64,000 nucleotides of DNA from the NCBI GenBank assembly GCA_947492825.1, contig CANLNT010000001.1, positions 496,001 to 560,000 on the forward strand. Direction: 5' to 3'. The stretch comes from an uncultured Paracoccaceae bacterium (lineage in GTDB: Bacteria > Pseudomonadota > Alphaproteobacteria > Rhodobacterales > Rhodobacteraceae). Position 1 is the stretch's first letter, and each line of letters opens with the position of its first letter. A program made the translations under genes and the position numbers. A model generated the notes under the pieces. It did no database searches. It saw only the letters and a list, made by a program, of their open reading frames with translations, and was not told the DNA's origin. This document shows, one piece after another, positions 40,361 to 48,550 of this stretch.

Positions 40361-41577
40361 TCGGCGTACCTCCGCGCAAGTGCAACGATCCGATCGGCCG
40401 CTGCTACGGCCGCCGCGTGATCTTGCGAGAAGTTCAAGCGGATGCGGTCGGTGTCGCCGGGTGCAAACTCGGTCCCTGGGGTGACAGTGACGTTGGCTTG
40501 AAGTCGCAAGAGCCGGACGAATGTGCTCAGACCGACTGACAGCTTCGGGAGACGGGGATAGAGATAACTGCCCGCCTGCGGTGTCGTTACTTCCCACTGG
40601 GCCTCGCGAAAGGTCCGCAACAGATCGTCGCGAATAGCTCGGTGCGCCTCGATCCTTTTGGCCATCCAGCCTTTCGGCTCCTCGAACCACGTCGAGAGTG
40701 CGGCTTGACTGTAGCCCGCCGCACGCAGCGATACGATGGCTTGCAATTTCTCCATGCGGTCGATCAGTTCGGCAGATCCGAAGGCCGCCCCAAGGCGAAA
40801 CCCGCTGAGGGACTCTGTCTTGGAGGGCCCCATCACCGTCATCATCTGCTTGGGCCTTGTGCTCATCGCCCGCAGATGAGGGATTGTCTCGCCAGGATAC
40901 AGCATCCGGGAATAGAGTTGGTCGACGATCACTGTGACCCCATGGCGCGCCGCAAGAACACCAATTTGCTCGGTCACGTCCCTACCAGTGATGGCACCGG
41001 TTGGATTGTTGGGCGTCGAATAGATCAACACCTTGGTTCCAGCTGCAAAGGCGGATTCCAGGGCCACAAGGTCGGGGCCGTTCCCTTGCCCCGCACTTTT
41101 GGCACTAGAACCGTATAAGAACGGGACCGACACAACCTCGCCGCCGAGAAAGACGGCTATCTTCCGGTTGGCGAAGTAGTCGGGCTCAAGCACAGCGATC
41201 TTCGTGCCGCGCGTGACGCAGGCACCCATCGCAAGAAACAGCGCCCCTTGGGTGCCGGGGGTCAAAATAAGGCCGTTCACCCCATCAACGGGCGCTCCGG
41301 TGAAAGCGGCCAGATGCAAAGCTAGCTTCTGCCGCAAGTCCACATCACCGCGATATTCGGTATAGGCTTGCCGCCCCCCTGCCGCGAAGCCTTCAAGCCA
41401 CGCCTCTCGCGCGCCAGGGATCGGTTGGTGGGCGTCCACATCTCCGTGGGAGAAGTCGACAGGTGAGCCGGTTAGCGCCTCGCCGATTGCCTCGATAGGC
41501 ATCTCCGTTCCTGCACGGATCTCCTGACCCGGTGCGGCGCCACTCTGCATGGCGGCGAAAGTGTCGTGAATAGTCAT
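40357..41577 (-). CDS. PLP-dependent aminotransferase class I/II
   Basis: 406 residues, fold type I. TPNNPTGAITGRDV, DQLYSRMLYPGE and SKTESLSGFRLGAAFG (the Schiff-base lysine is in PSKTES) are visible. The start at 41577 is preceded by AAAGGATT at the right distance. It lies between RidA and a D-2-hydroxyacid dehydrogenase. Substrate unknown; an amino acid whose keto-acid is then reduced by the neighbouring dehydrogenase is plausible. Confidence 0.9.
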   Translation of the reverse strand: MTIHDTFAAMQSGAAPGQEIRAGTEMPIEAIGEALTGSPVDFSHGDVDAHQPIPGAREAWLEGFAAGGRQAYTEYRGDVDLRQKLALHLAAFTGAPVDGVNGLILTPGTQGALFLAMGACVTRGTKIAVLEPDYFANRKIAVFLGGEVVSVPFLYGSSAKSAGQGNGPDLVALESAFAAGTKVLIYSTPNNPTGAITGRDVTEQIGVLAARHGVTVIVDQLYSRMLYPGETIPHLRAMSTRPKQMMTVMGPSKTESLSGFRLGAAFGSAELIDRMEKLQAIVSLRAAGYSQAALSTWFEEPKGWMAKRIEAHRAIRDDLLRTFREAQWEVTTPQAGSYLYPRLPKLSVGLSTFVRLLRLQANVTVTPGTEFAPGDTDRIRLNFSQDHAAAVAAADRIVALARRYAE

Positions 41578-41596
41578 GCTGTAATCCTTTGAGGTG

Positions 41597-42568
41597 TCAG
41601 TAGCCACGCGCGCGGTCAATCAGGTCAGGCGTTGACCCTGTTCGGTAGAAATCGTGGATAGCGGTGGCTGCGATGGCGGCGGCGCTCCCGCGTCCGGTGG
41701 GCGCGGAGATATGGGGCAGGATCGTGATATCGGAACGGGTCCAAAGCGGATCGTCCGAAGGCAGCGGTTCCCGCTCGAAGACGTCCAGAACGGCATGGGA
41801 AATGTGACCTTCGTCCAAGGTTTCGATCAGGTCATCGACCGGGATCACGGACCCACGCCCAAAGTTGATGACCGCAGCCTGCGGCCGCATCCGGCTCAGC
41901 CGTGTTTTGTTCAATAGACCGCGCGTCTGGTCGGTCAGCGGCAGGAGGACCACCGCGATATCGGTCTGGGCAAGCATTGCATTTAGCCCGACATCGCCAT
42001 GGAACGTCTCCACCCCGGGTATGTCGCGCGCGCTCCGAGCCCAGCCCATCGTCCGATAGCCGTGCCGGGAAAGGATAGCGGTGGCCTCGCGGCCGAGTGC
42101 GCCAAGACCCAGAACACCCACGCCAATGTCTCGAGCAGGCCGATAGTCGCGCTGGTTCCAAAGGCCTTTGGTTTGTTGCCTGCGATACGCGGGCATATCG
42201 CGATGGAGGTAAAGCGTCCAAGCCAACACCGCCTCTGCCATGGTCCGTGCGAGATCCGGATCGACCAGACGGGCGATGCCTATTTCGGTGGGAAGGCTGA
42301 CGACGAGCCGCTCGACCCCGGCCCAAAGACTCTGGATCCATTCAAGGTTCGTAAGCTCCGCCACCTCGGCTGGATCAGGATTGGCGACGATCGCCACTCG
42401 GGCAGCCCGCCGCTCTTGCGGCGTCAGGTCTGCCAACGGCTTGACCACATGCGGTTGCATCAAGGGCGTCAAAGCGGCGATCCAAAGATCGCGTTCCACC
42501 GCGCCTGCTCTGGTCAGGAAGGGTATGACGAGTGCTTGTTTGGAAGCGTGGTTCGTCGACAGCGACAT
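41597..42568 (-). CDS. D-isomer specific 2-hydroxyacid dehydrogenase, glyoxylate/hydroxypyruvate reductase A type
   Basis: 323 residues. The Rossmann loop GVLGLGALGREA is near residue 150, the substrate arginine is in INFGRGSVI, the catalytic Glu lies in the VFEREPLP stretch and the His in LPHISAPT. The GhrA-type N-terminus is present. Reduces glyoxylate, hydroxypyruvate or a similar 2-oxoacid. Divergent from the LysR gene with a 93-base control region; same operon as the aminotransferase. Confidence 0.9.
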   Translation of the reverse strand: MSLSTNHASKQALVIPFLTRAGAVERDLWIAALTPLMQPHVVKPLADLTPQERRAARVAIVANPDPAEVAELTNLEWIQSLWAGVERLVVSLPTEIGIARLVDPDLARTMAEAVLAWTLYLHRDMPAYRRQQTKGLWNQRDYRPARDIGVGVLGLGALGREATAILSRHGYRTMGWARSARDIPGVETFHGDVGLNAMLAQTDIAVVLLPLTDQTRGLLNKTRLSRMRPQAAVINFGRGSVIPVDDLIETLDEGHISHAVLDVFEREPLPSDDPLWTRSDITILPHISAPTGRGSAAAIAATAIHDFYRTGSTPDLIDRARGY

Positions 42569-42661
42569 GCGATACTCCTTTTCGATGCCACACAGCTACC
42601 ATTGCAAGGACAATTGGAATAACAAGTTCTGACAGCTTCAAACCAAAGGAAAGCTTTTGTC

Positions 42662-43486
42662 ATGGATACCCGTTTTGCGCAAAGCCTCCTTACCGTGATC
42701 GAAGAGGGGTCGCTTGCCGCTGCGGCGCGCCGACAGGGCCTCACCGCGGCGGCCCTTGCGCAGAGGATGCAAGCGCTGGAACGCATGTTTGGAACCCGCC
42801 TTATCGAGCGGGTGGGACAGACGGTCAGGCCGACTGCCGCGGCACAGAGGATGGTGCCGCGTCTACAGCGGATTGTTGAGGACACGCGGCGGCTTACCTC
42901 GGACTTGGATGCCTCGGGTCTGAGCGGACCCTACCGGCTAAGTTCGATCGCGACGGCGCTGGCCGACCACGCAACCAACATCGTAAGCCACTTGGCGGAT
43001 CGGGCGCCTGAATGTGCGCTCACCATCACGCCGGGCGACTCGCGGTCGCTACTTCGCAGTCTGGAAGCCGATGAGATCGACGCGGCCATCGTCGTTCGTC
43101 CGCCTAGTGGCGGCCCCAAGTCAATCCAGTTGACACCCATCGCTGCTCAACCCTTCGTCATGGTCGCGTCAGATCAGGCTGATAGTCCGGAAGGCCTGAT
43201 CCTCTATGACCGGTCGACATGTTGTGGACGGTTGGCTTGGAAGTGGATCGCCAACGCGATACCTAATGTGAAGATCGTCTGCGAAATGGATGACCCACAA
43301 AGCATCGCCGTGCTTGCCGCATCCGGCCTCGGCCGCGCGGTACTGCCGAAATGGCGGGCACTGGAAGATATTTCTGGCCTGCAGGCGACGCAGATTGATG
43401 ACGCGCCGTGTCGTGAGGTCGTACTCGCAACAAAGGGCGGACCGAGCGCAATAGATCATTTGGTCGTAGAGGCGACGAAGCGATAG
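42662..43486 (+). CDS. LysR-family transcriptional regulator
   Basis: 274 residues, slightly shorter than usual. The N-terminal HTH is LAAAARRQGLTAAALAQRMQ. The effector domain starts near residue 90 and is compact. It is divergent from the hydroxyacid dehydrogenase/aminotransferase/RidA operon, which it presumably controls. Confidence 0.9.
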   Translation: MDTRFAQSLLTVIEEGSLAAAARRQGLTAAALAQRMQALERMFGTRLIERVGQTVRPTAAAQRMVPRLQRIVEDTRRLTSDLDASGLSGPYRLSSIATALADHATNIVSHLADRAPECALTITPGDSRSLLRSLEADEIDAAIVVRPPSGGPKSIQLTPIAAQPFVMVASDQADSPEGLILYDRSTCCGRLAWKWIANAIPNVKIVCEMDDPQSIAVLAASGLGRAVLPKWRALEDISGLQATQIDDAPCREVVLATKGGPSAIDHLVVEATKR

Positions 43487-43896
43487 CAAGAGGGGTAATC
43501 GCGTGTTCGATGAACGACGTTGAAGCGTGCCCTTCTATCGGTGGACAAACACCGAAGTCTGAAAGCAATAGGCAACAGCGTGTGCTGTCAGCGATTTTGT
43601 GCCTTTCAGCTTCGACGCACACCACCAAAATCAACCAGCGGCCAAAGTGGACTGATCACAAGCTCAAACTGGACTGACCGATTCGGGGGGCTAAAGGTGT
43701 ATGACAGCAGGAGTTCACGCACATCGCATGAGCGGAGCGCGCTTGAACGTATCGTCCGGATGTATGAGGCTTACTGCGAAGAAAACAATTGACGAACAAG
43801 CCGACTTATCCACTCTTGTTACGTGATAAAAAAAGAGTTTCGCCATGTGGAGTTTCAACTCCATGCAGGCGTGACTTAACTACTAGGGAGAACACA
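43487..43896. other. Gene-poor stretch before the taurine-type transporter; possible IS scar
   Basis: 410 bases with no convincing gene. TGGACTGA occurs twice, 22 bases apart (near 43650 and 43672), followed by GATTCGGGGGGC, which reminds me of ends of IS21-like elements, but no transposase reading frame is visible. The binding-protein gene starts at its right edge with AGGGAG before the ATG. Confidence 0.3.
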
Positions 43897-44886
43897 ATGA
43901 AATCTACTATCCTGGGAACGGTCCTCGGCGTTGCCGCAGCACTGTCCACAACTTCCGCCATGGCAGACGGCCACGGCGAAATCACTGTTGCCTACTTCTT
44001 GGAGTGGCCGATGCCGTTCCAGTTTGCCAAAGAAACCGGCATGTACGAAGAAGCAATGGGCACAAAAATCAACTGGGTCAGCTTCGACACAGGAACAGCG
44101 ATGTCCGCAGCGATGGCCTCTGGTGACGTTCAGCTGTCGGTCTCTCAGGGTATTCCGCCCTTCGTTGTTGCAACCTCCGCAGGTCAGGACCTTCAGGTTG
44201 TTGACGTTGCTGTGTCCTATGCTGACAACGACAACTGCGTTGTGCGTGCAGACCTCGAGATTGACAAAGACAGCGCAGCTGAGTTGGCAGGCAAGAAAGT
44301 TGCTGTTCCACTCGGAACTGCTGCGCACTACGGCTTCCTCAAGCAGATGGACCACTTCGGTGTTGACGTCGGCAGCCTGGAAGTCGTCGACATGGCACCT
44401 GCCGAGGGCGAAGCTGCTCTGAGCCAAGGCGCTGTGGACATGGCTTGCGGTTGGGGTGGTGCTCTGCGCCGTATGCTCGATTCCGGTAACGTGCTCCTGA
44501 CGGGTGCAGAAAAGACCGAGCTGGGCATCCTGGTGTTCGACGCAACAACTGCGCCGACAGCCTTCGTGGCCGAGAACGGCGACATGGTTGCAAAGTTCCT
44601 CGAAGTGACAGCGAACGCAAACGCAATGTGGGCGGATGAATCCAACCACGCGAAAATGCTGCCAGTGATCGCGCAGGACGCGGGTATGTCTGAAGAAGAC
44701 GCAGCCTCCACACTGTCCACATTCGTGTTCCCGACAGTGGAAGAGCAGCTGTCCGAAGCATGGATGGGCGGCAACGCGGCAGAATTCATGAAAGGCGTTG
44801 CAGACGTCTTCGTGGCAGCCGGTTCCATCGACGCAGCCAAAGCCTCTTATGAGGACAACGTGAACACCGGACCACTGTCCAACTAA
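43897..44886 (+). CDS. ABC transporter substrate-binding protein, taurine/sulfonate type (TauA-like)
   Basis: 329 residues. A signal peptide ends at TSAMADG (about residue 24), then a type II periplasmic fold with VAYFLEWPMPFQFAK, WVSFDTGTAMSAAMASGDVQ and ACGWGGALRRML. It is close to the TauA/SsuA family. Its codon use (GCA, GCT and TTC rich) differs from neighbours, which fits high expression. A strong terminator-like hairpin follows its stop, favouring more of this protein than of the membrane parts. The ligand is probably taurine or another sulfonate; not proven. Confidence 0.88.
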   Translation: MKSTILGTVLGVAAALSTTSAMADGHGEITVAYFLEWPMPFQFAKETGMYEEAMGTKINWVSFDTGTAMSAAMASGDVQLSVSQGIPPFVVATSAGQDLQVVDVAVSYADNDNCVVRADLEIDKDSAAELAGKKVAVPLGTAAHYGFLKQMDHFGVDVGSLEVVDMAPAEGEAALSQGAVDMACGWGGALRRMLDSGNVLLTGAEKTELGILVFDATTAPTAFVAENGDMVAKFLEVTANANAMWADESNHAKMLPVIAQDAGMSEEDAASTLSTFVFPTVEEQLSEAWMGGNAAEFMKGVADVFVAAGSIDAAKASYEDNVNTGPLSN

Positions 44887-44898
44887 GTCACGTAAAAG

Positions 44899-44932
44899 GA
44901 CGGGCCGCCTGCAGGTGGCCCGTTCTCTTTTT
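44899..44932 (+). terminator. Terminator-like hairpin after the binding-protein gene
   Basis: ACGGGCC and GGCCCGT form the stem, with TCTCTTTTT after it. A second hairpin (CGCCTGC/GCAGGCG, 44933-44952) follows directly. Probably a partial terminator within the operon. Confidence 0.7.
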
Positions 44933-44978
44933 CGCCTGCCAGCCAGCAGGCGCGCACCCAGACAAGAGGGGGAACCAA

Positions 44979-45785
44979 GTGTCCGGGCTTCTTATAGATG
45001 ACATTTCGATGCGGTTTGACCTGCCCAATGGCGGGCATGTTCAGGCTTTGCAGAACGTGACGCTGGATATCAAATCCGGTGAACTCATGAGCGTTCTTGG
45101 TCCCTCGGGCTGCGGTAAGACAACGCTCCTCAATATTGTCGCTGGTTTTCTGGCCCCCACCGAAGGCCGGATCATTCTGAATGATCAGGTCGTCGACGGC
45201 CCCAGCCCCGAACGCGGGATGGTGTTTCAGCAAGGCGCGCTTTTTGAGTGGATGAACGTCCGCGACAACGTCTCTTTTGGCCCTGACATGAAAGGCGTGA
45301 GCCGGGCCGAAAGCAAAGAGAAAGTCGAACATCTTCTCGAGGTCGTCGGCCTTCAGGACTTCAAGGAGAAAGCGATCTATGAGCTGTCCGGCGGCATGCA
45401 GCAGCGTGTGGCCTTGGCCCGCTGCCTTGCCAATGACCCGGACGTGATCTTGATGGACGAGCCGCTGGGTGCCTTGGACGCGCTGACACGGGAAAAGATG
45501 CAAAGCCTTGTGCTGGATCTGTGGAAAGAAACCGGCAAAACGATCATCCTGATTACCCACTCGGTGGAAGAGGCTTTGTTGTTGGGCGAACGCTTGCTTG
45601 TCATGGCGCCCCGCCCAGGTCGCGTCCACAAAGAGTATCGTTTGCCGTTCGCGGACCTCGGGGTTGGCGCTGATCTGCGCGAAGTCAAAAAGCACAAAGA
45701 CTACTCATCGACCCGCGAAGAAATTCTCGAAATGATCTGGAACATGGAAGAAGAAATCATGGGCCGGACGGAGGAAAGCGCATGA
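44979..45785 (+). CDS. ABC transporter ATP-binding protein (TauB/SsuB-like)
   Basis: 268 residues. Walker A GPSGCGKTT, Q-loop, the signature LSGGMQQRVALARCL, Walker B VILMDEPLGALD and the H-loop ITHSVEEA. Starts at a GTG with AGGGGGAA upstream. Its stop overlaps the permease start (ATGA). Energises uptake of the ligand of the preceding binding protein. Confidence 0.93.
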   Translation: MSGLLIDDISMRFDLPNGGHVQALQNVTLDIKSGELMSVLGPSGCGKTTLLNIVAGFLAPTEGRIILNDQVVDGPSPERGMVFQQGALFEWMNVRDNVSFGPDMKGVSRAESKEKVEHLLEVVGLQDFKEKAIYELSGGMQQRVALARCLANDPDVILMDEPLGALDALTREKMQSLVLDLWKETGKTIILITHSVEEALLLGERLLVMAPRPGRVHKEYRLPFADLGVGADLREVKKHKDYSSTREEILEMIWNMEEEIMGRTEESA

Positions 45786-47092
45786 CCGGTATTCTCGTAC
45801 TTGCCCTCTATTTGGGCGCCTTTTTCGGCTCATTTGTGATTGCGAAACGCCTGTTCAAAAGCGCCTTCGAGAAGAAGGGCTTCAACAAGCTGAAGACCGT
45901 GACGTTCGGCGATGAGAGCGCGATCACAGCGAACCGTGTCGCGTCTGTTGTCTCGGTGATCACCGTGTTTTGGCTTTGGGTGGCCTTCACCAACTCGGCC
46001 ATTCCGCTCCCTAAGTTTCCCGGTCCGTTTTCAGGTGACATGACGTTCACCTACACGGCGCAGTTGGAAGACGGCACCACGGATGACGCGACGGTCACAA
46101 TGCGGGTCTACCGCGAAGACATTCAGCAAACCTTGGATGCAGAGGGCAATCCCGGCCGCGAACCTCCAGCTGTCGAAATTGAGCCCGGTGAAGGATTTGC
46201 CAAGAACGATAGCCTCACGGTTGCGCGCTATGGCTTCAAGGTTATCAACGTCTGGCAAAACGATGAGGTGTCCAAGAGCGATGGCTCCACCATTGTTGCG
46301 ATCAACGGGCAGCCCGTTGAGCCGGGGCAAAAGTTCTCTGTGCCCGAAGGCGAGGTTGGTCTGACAGACAAGGGCACCCCCACATTTGCGCCGGCAACAG
46401 GATTGCGGATGGCACGTCTTTATCTGCCCGCACCTGAGGTTGTGTTCAATCGCTTCATCCGGCTGAACGTCGAGGGCTATCAGGGCTATACCCTGTGGGA
46501 GCACACACGCTACTCTTTGCAGCGGGTGTTGCTGGGCTTCTTCATCGGTGCGCTGATCGGTGTGCCAATCGGTTACGCCATGGGCCTGACCGGATGGGCG
46601 CGCGGCTGGTTCGATCCCATCGTTGAGTTCATGCGCCCAATCCCACCTCTTGCGTTGATCCCGTTGATCATCATCTGGTTTGGCATCGGCGAGCTTGGAA
46701 AGGTGGTTCTGCTCTTCTTGGCTGCCCTATGGATCATGATCATCGCGGCGCGCTCTGGTGTGTCGGGCGTGGCGATTTCCAAGGTTCACGCTGCCTACTC
46801 GCTGGGCGCGTCAAAGTGGCAAATCTTGAGCAAGGTGATTGTTCCGAACTCCTTACCAGACATATTTACAGGGGCGCGGGTTGCAATGGGGGTCTGTTGG
46901 GGAACCGTTGTTGCGGCGGAACTTGTTGCCGCGAATGTCGGGCTTGGCAAGATGATCGTGACCGCATCGAAATTCCAGCTCACTGATATCATTATCGTCG
47001 GTATCATCGTGATCGGCATCATCGGTTTTGCGATCGAAGTAGGCATGCGCAAACTGGAAAGCTGGCTCATCCCATGGAAAGGCAAAGTCTAG
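45782..47092 (+). CDS. ABC transporter permease (TauC/SsuC-like) with an inserted soluble domain
   Basis: 436 residues, against about 250-280 in the family. TM1 and TM2 (residues 4-20 and 53-70) are followed by about 135 extra residues (78-213), acidic and beta-rich, then the normal permease from LPAPEVVFNRF with the EAA-type loop GASKWQILSKVIVPNSLPDI. The extra part, if the topology is normal, is periplasmic and could help in docking the binding protein. There is no frameshift; the insertion is in frame. A rho-independent terminator follows. Confidence 0.9.
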   Translation: MTGILVLALYLGAFFGSFVIAKRLFKSAFEKKGFNKLKTVTFGDESAITANRVASVVSVITVFWLWVAFTNSAIPLPKFPGPFSGDMTFTYTAQLEDGTTDDATVTMRVYREDIQQTLDAEGNPGREPPAVEIEPGEGFAKNDSLTVARYGFKVINVWQNDEVSKSDGSTIVAINGQPVEPGQKFSVPEGEVGLTDKGTPTFAPATGLRMARLYLPAPEVVFNRFIRLNVEGYQGYTLWEHTRYSLQRVLLGFFIGALIGVPIGYAMGLTGWARGWFDPIVEFMRPIPPLALIPLIIIWFGIGELGKVVLLFLAALWIMIIAARSGVSGVAISKVHAAYSLGASKWQILSKVIVPNSLPDIFTGARVAMGVCWGTVVAAELVAANVGLGKMIVTASKFQLTDIIIVGIIVIGIIGFAIEVGMRKLESWLIPWKGKV

Positions 47093-47119
47093 TCGCGTGA
47101 AATTCCCAATCATGAAATC

Positions 47120-47145
47120 AAGGCCCTTTCGAGGGCCTTTTTTTC
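47120..47145 (+). terminator. Rho-independent terminator of the taurine-type operon
   Basis: AAGGCCCT-TTCG-AGGGCCTT followed by TTTTT. Confidence 0.88.
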
Positions 47146-47487
47146 TGGTCAAACAGCGATCCAATTTTCCTCAGGCTGTCTTGTTCGCGCTAAGGCGCGT
47201 TTCGCAAAAACAGCCAATTTTTGCCTGTCTTCCCCCAGGTCCAACCTTGCGTACGCGTTCCGTCACTACCATTTGCATGGAAATGGTGACGTGCTGCTCA
47301 AACGTAAGGCGGAGTGTGGATTGGTATCGTAGTGGCAGTACTTGTCGCCAAGGATTACTTCTTTGGGTGAACCAAAACAGGGTTTGTGCAACGGTTATTC
47401 GCCCGTTGCACATCCTTGGGTGCTTACGTGGTTTTCCTCAATGGTCCTTGTCTCCAGCGTAGATTTACTCGCGATTAGAGGTGCAGA
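47146..47487. other. Intergenic stretch with a 9-base inverted repeat
   Basis: 342 bases without a convincing gene. GTGCAACGG (47386-47394) and CCGTTGCAC (47403-47411) form a perfect 9-base inverted repeat with an 8-base loop, no T-run, about 75 bases before the next gene. It may be an operator or an RNA structure. Confidence 0.4.
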
Positions 47488-47850
47488 ATGAGCTTATCGG
47501 TCCTTTATTGCTTGATCATTTTTGGGGTTATCGGCTTTCAGGTTGCGCTGATTTTCGGCGCACCTTGGGGCAGGCTGACGCAGGGCGGACAGACGCAAGG
47601 TCCACTACCAACATCCGGTCGATTGATCGCGGCAGCCTCTATTCTCCTGTTGCTTGGCATGGCGTTTGCGGTTCTTTCCGCAGACGGCAGTTGGCCGCGC
47701 TGGCCTTCTTGGACGATGTGGGGTGCTCTTGGCGTGAATGGATTGAGTATGATGCTCAATTGGATCACGCCATCGAAAGATGAACGCAAGCTGTGGGCAC
47801 CGATCACCACAGTCATGTTCCTGCTGGCTCTTGCCGTCTTTTGGCTTTGA
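47488..47850 (+). CDS. Small integral membrane protein, unknown function
   Basis: 120 residues with four transmembrane helices: LIIFGVIGFQVALIFGAPWG, LIAAASILLLLGMAFAVL, MWGALGVNGLSMMLNW and ITTVMFLLALAVFWL. No family recognised with certainty. The start follows TTAGAGGTGCAG. No partner gene. Confidence 0.7.
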   Translation: MSLSVLYCLIIFGVIGFQVALIFGAPWGRLTQGGQTQGPLPTSGRLIAAASILLLLGMAFAVLSADGSWPRWPSWTMWGALGVNGLSMMLNWITPSKDERKLWAPITTVMFLLALAVFWL

Positions 47851-48037
47851 TTGCTTGCCGACCACATGGGTCGAGCTTGGTTTTGAAATCAAAGCCTGTG
47901 ACGACCGCAGACGTTTGCGCAGGGCGCTGCATTTTACACTTTTCGGTTCGATGCGGACGTTGGCGCAAACTGAAGAAAGTTGAGGGCAGCTTGCGCATTT
48001 GAAACGGATTCTGAACCTGACCGCGTTGCGATAGCGA

Positions 48038-48145
48038 AAATCCAACGGGGCCAAGGACAAGTACCTGCTAGCCGCCATCGCTCAGAACCTCAGAAAACGC
48101 GCCAAGCTCAGGCCCAAGATTGTCCAAACGGAGGTCATGGCATGA
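48038..48145 (+). pseudogene. Transposase C-terminal fragment (IS1182-like)
   Basis: The frame from 48038 reads GAKDKYLLAAIAQNLRKRAK and LRPKIV before a stop. The pattern YLLAAIAQNLRK-AKLRP is the typical C-terminal end of IS1182-type DDE transposases in alphaproteobacteria. Nothing of the N-terminus remains; the gap 47851-48376 otherwise holds no gene. It lies 230 bases upstream of a tRNA gene. Confidence 0.5.
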
Positions 48146-48376
48146 TCTTTTCGATCATATCGACCAATTGGGCATGGCCGGGAACAGAATTCAGAGCAAG
48201 GAGTACGCGCAGTCGCTTCCAGAACGATTTCGCCGCCATTTGCCTCGAGTTCCTCAACAGAATACGCCGATCTTCTCATCCAGTGCAGCTGAGGCTTCTG
48301 TTGTGCCATCTGACAAGCAGATCTAGTCTTCACTTCTTGACCATTTTTATTGCTTGGCCTAAGCACCAGATCGAGC

Positions 48377-48450
48377 GCGGGCGTTGTGTAATGGTAAGAC
48401 CTCAGCCTTCCAAGCTGATGATACGGGTTCGATTCCCGTCGCCCGCTCCA
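48377..48450 (+). tRNA. tRNA-Gly (anticodon TCC)
   Basis: The acceptor stem GCGGGCG pairs with CGCCCGC, the anticodon loop is CTTCCAA with TCC, the T arm is ACGGGTTCGATTCCCGT, and the discriminator T is followed by an encoded CCA. The D stem (GTGT/AGAC) has one mismatch. A good copy of the glycine isoacceptor reading GGA and GGG. Confidence 0.97.
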
Positions 48451-48550
48451 AGCTTTTCCAGAAACGCTGATGCAACAACGCAGGCCCGCACCCTTGTTCC
48501 TTGGGATGACCGGATTTATGTGACCCGGTAACACCGAAAAGGGACCCAAC

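Noticed and set aside
43520-43792. Open frame of 90 codons before the binding-protein gene
   Set aside because: Mixed composition, no ribosome site and crosses repeated TGGACTGA elements; more likely a scar of a mobile element than a gene.
47097-47462. Open frame of 121 codons after the taurine-type permease
   Set aside because: It runs through a clear rho-independent terminator and has no protein-like composition.
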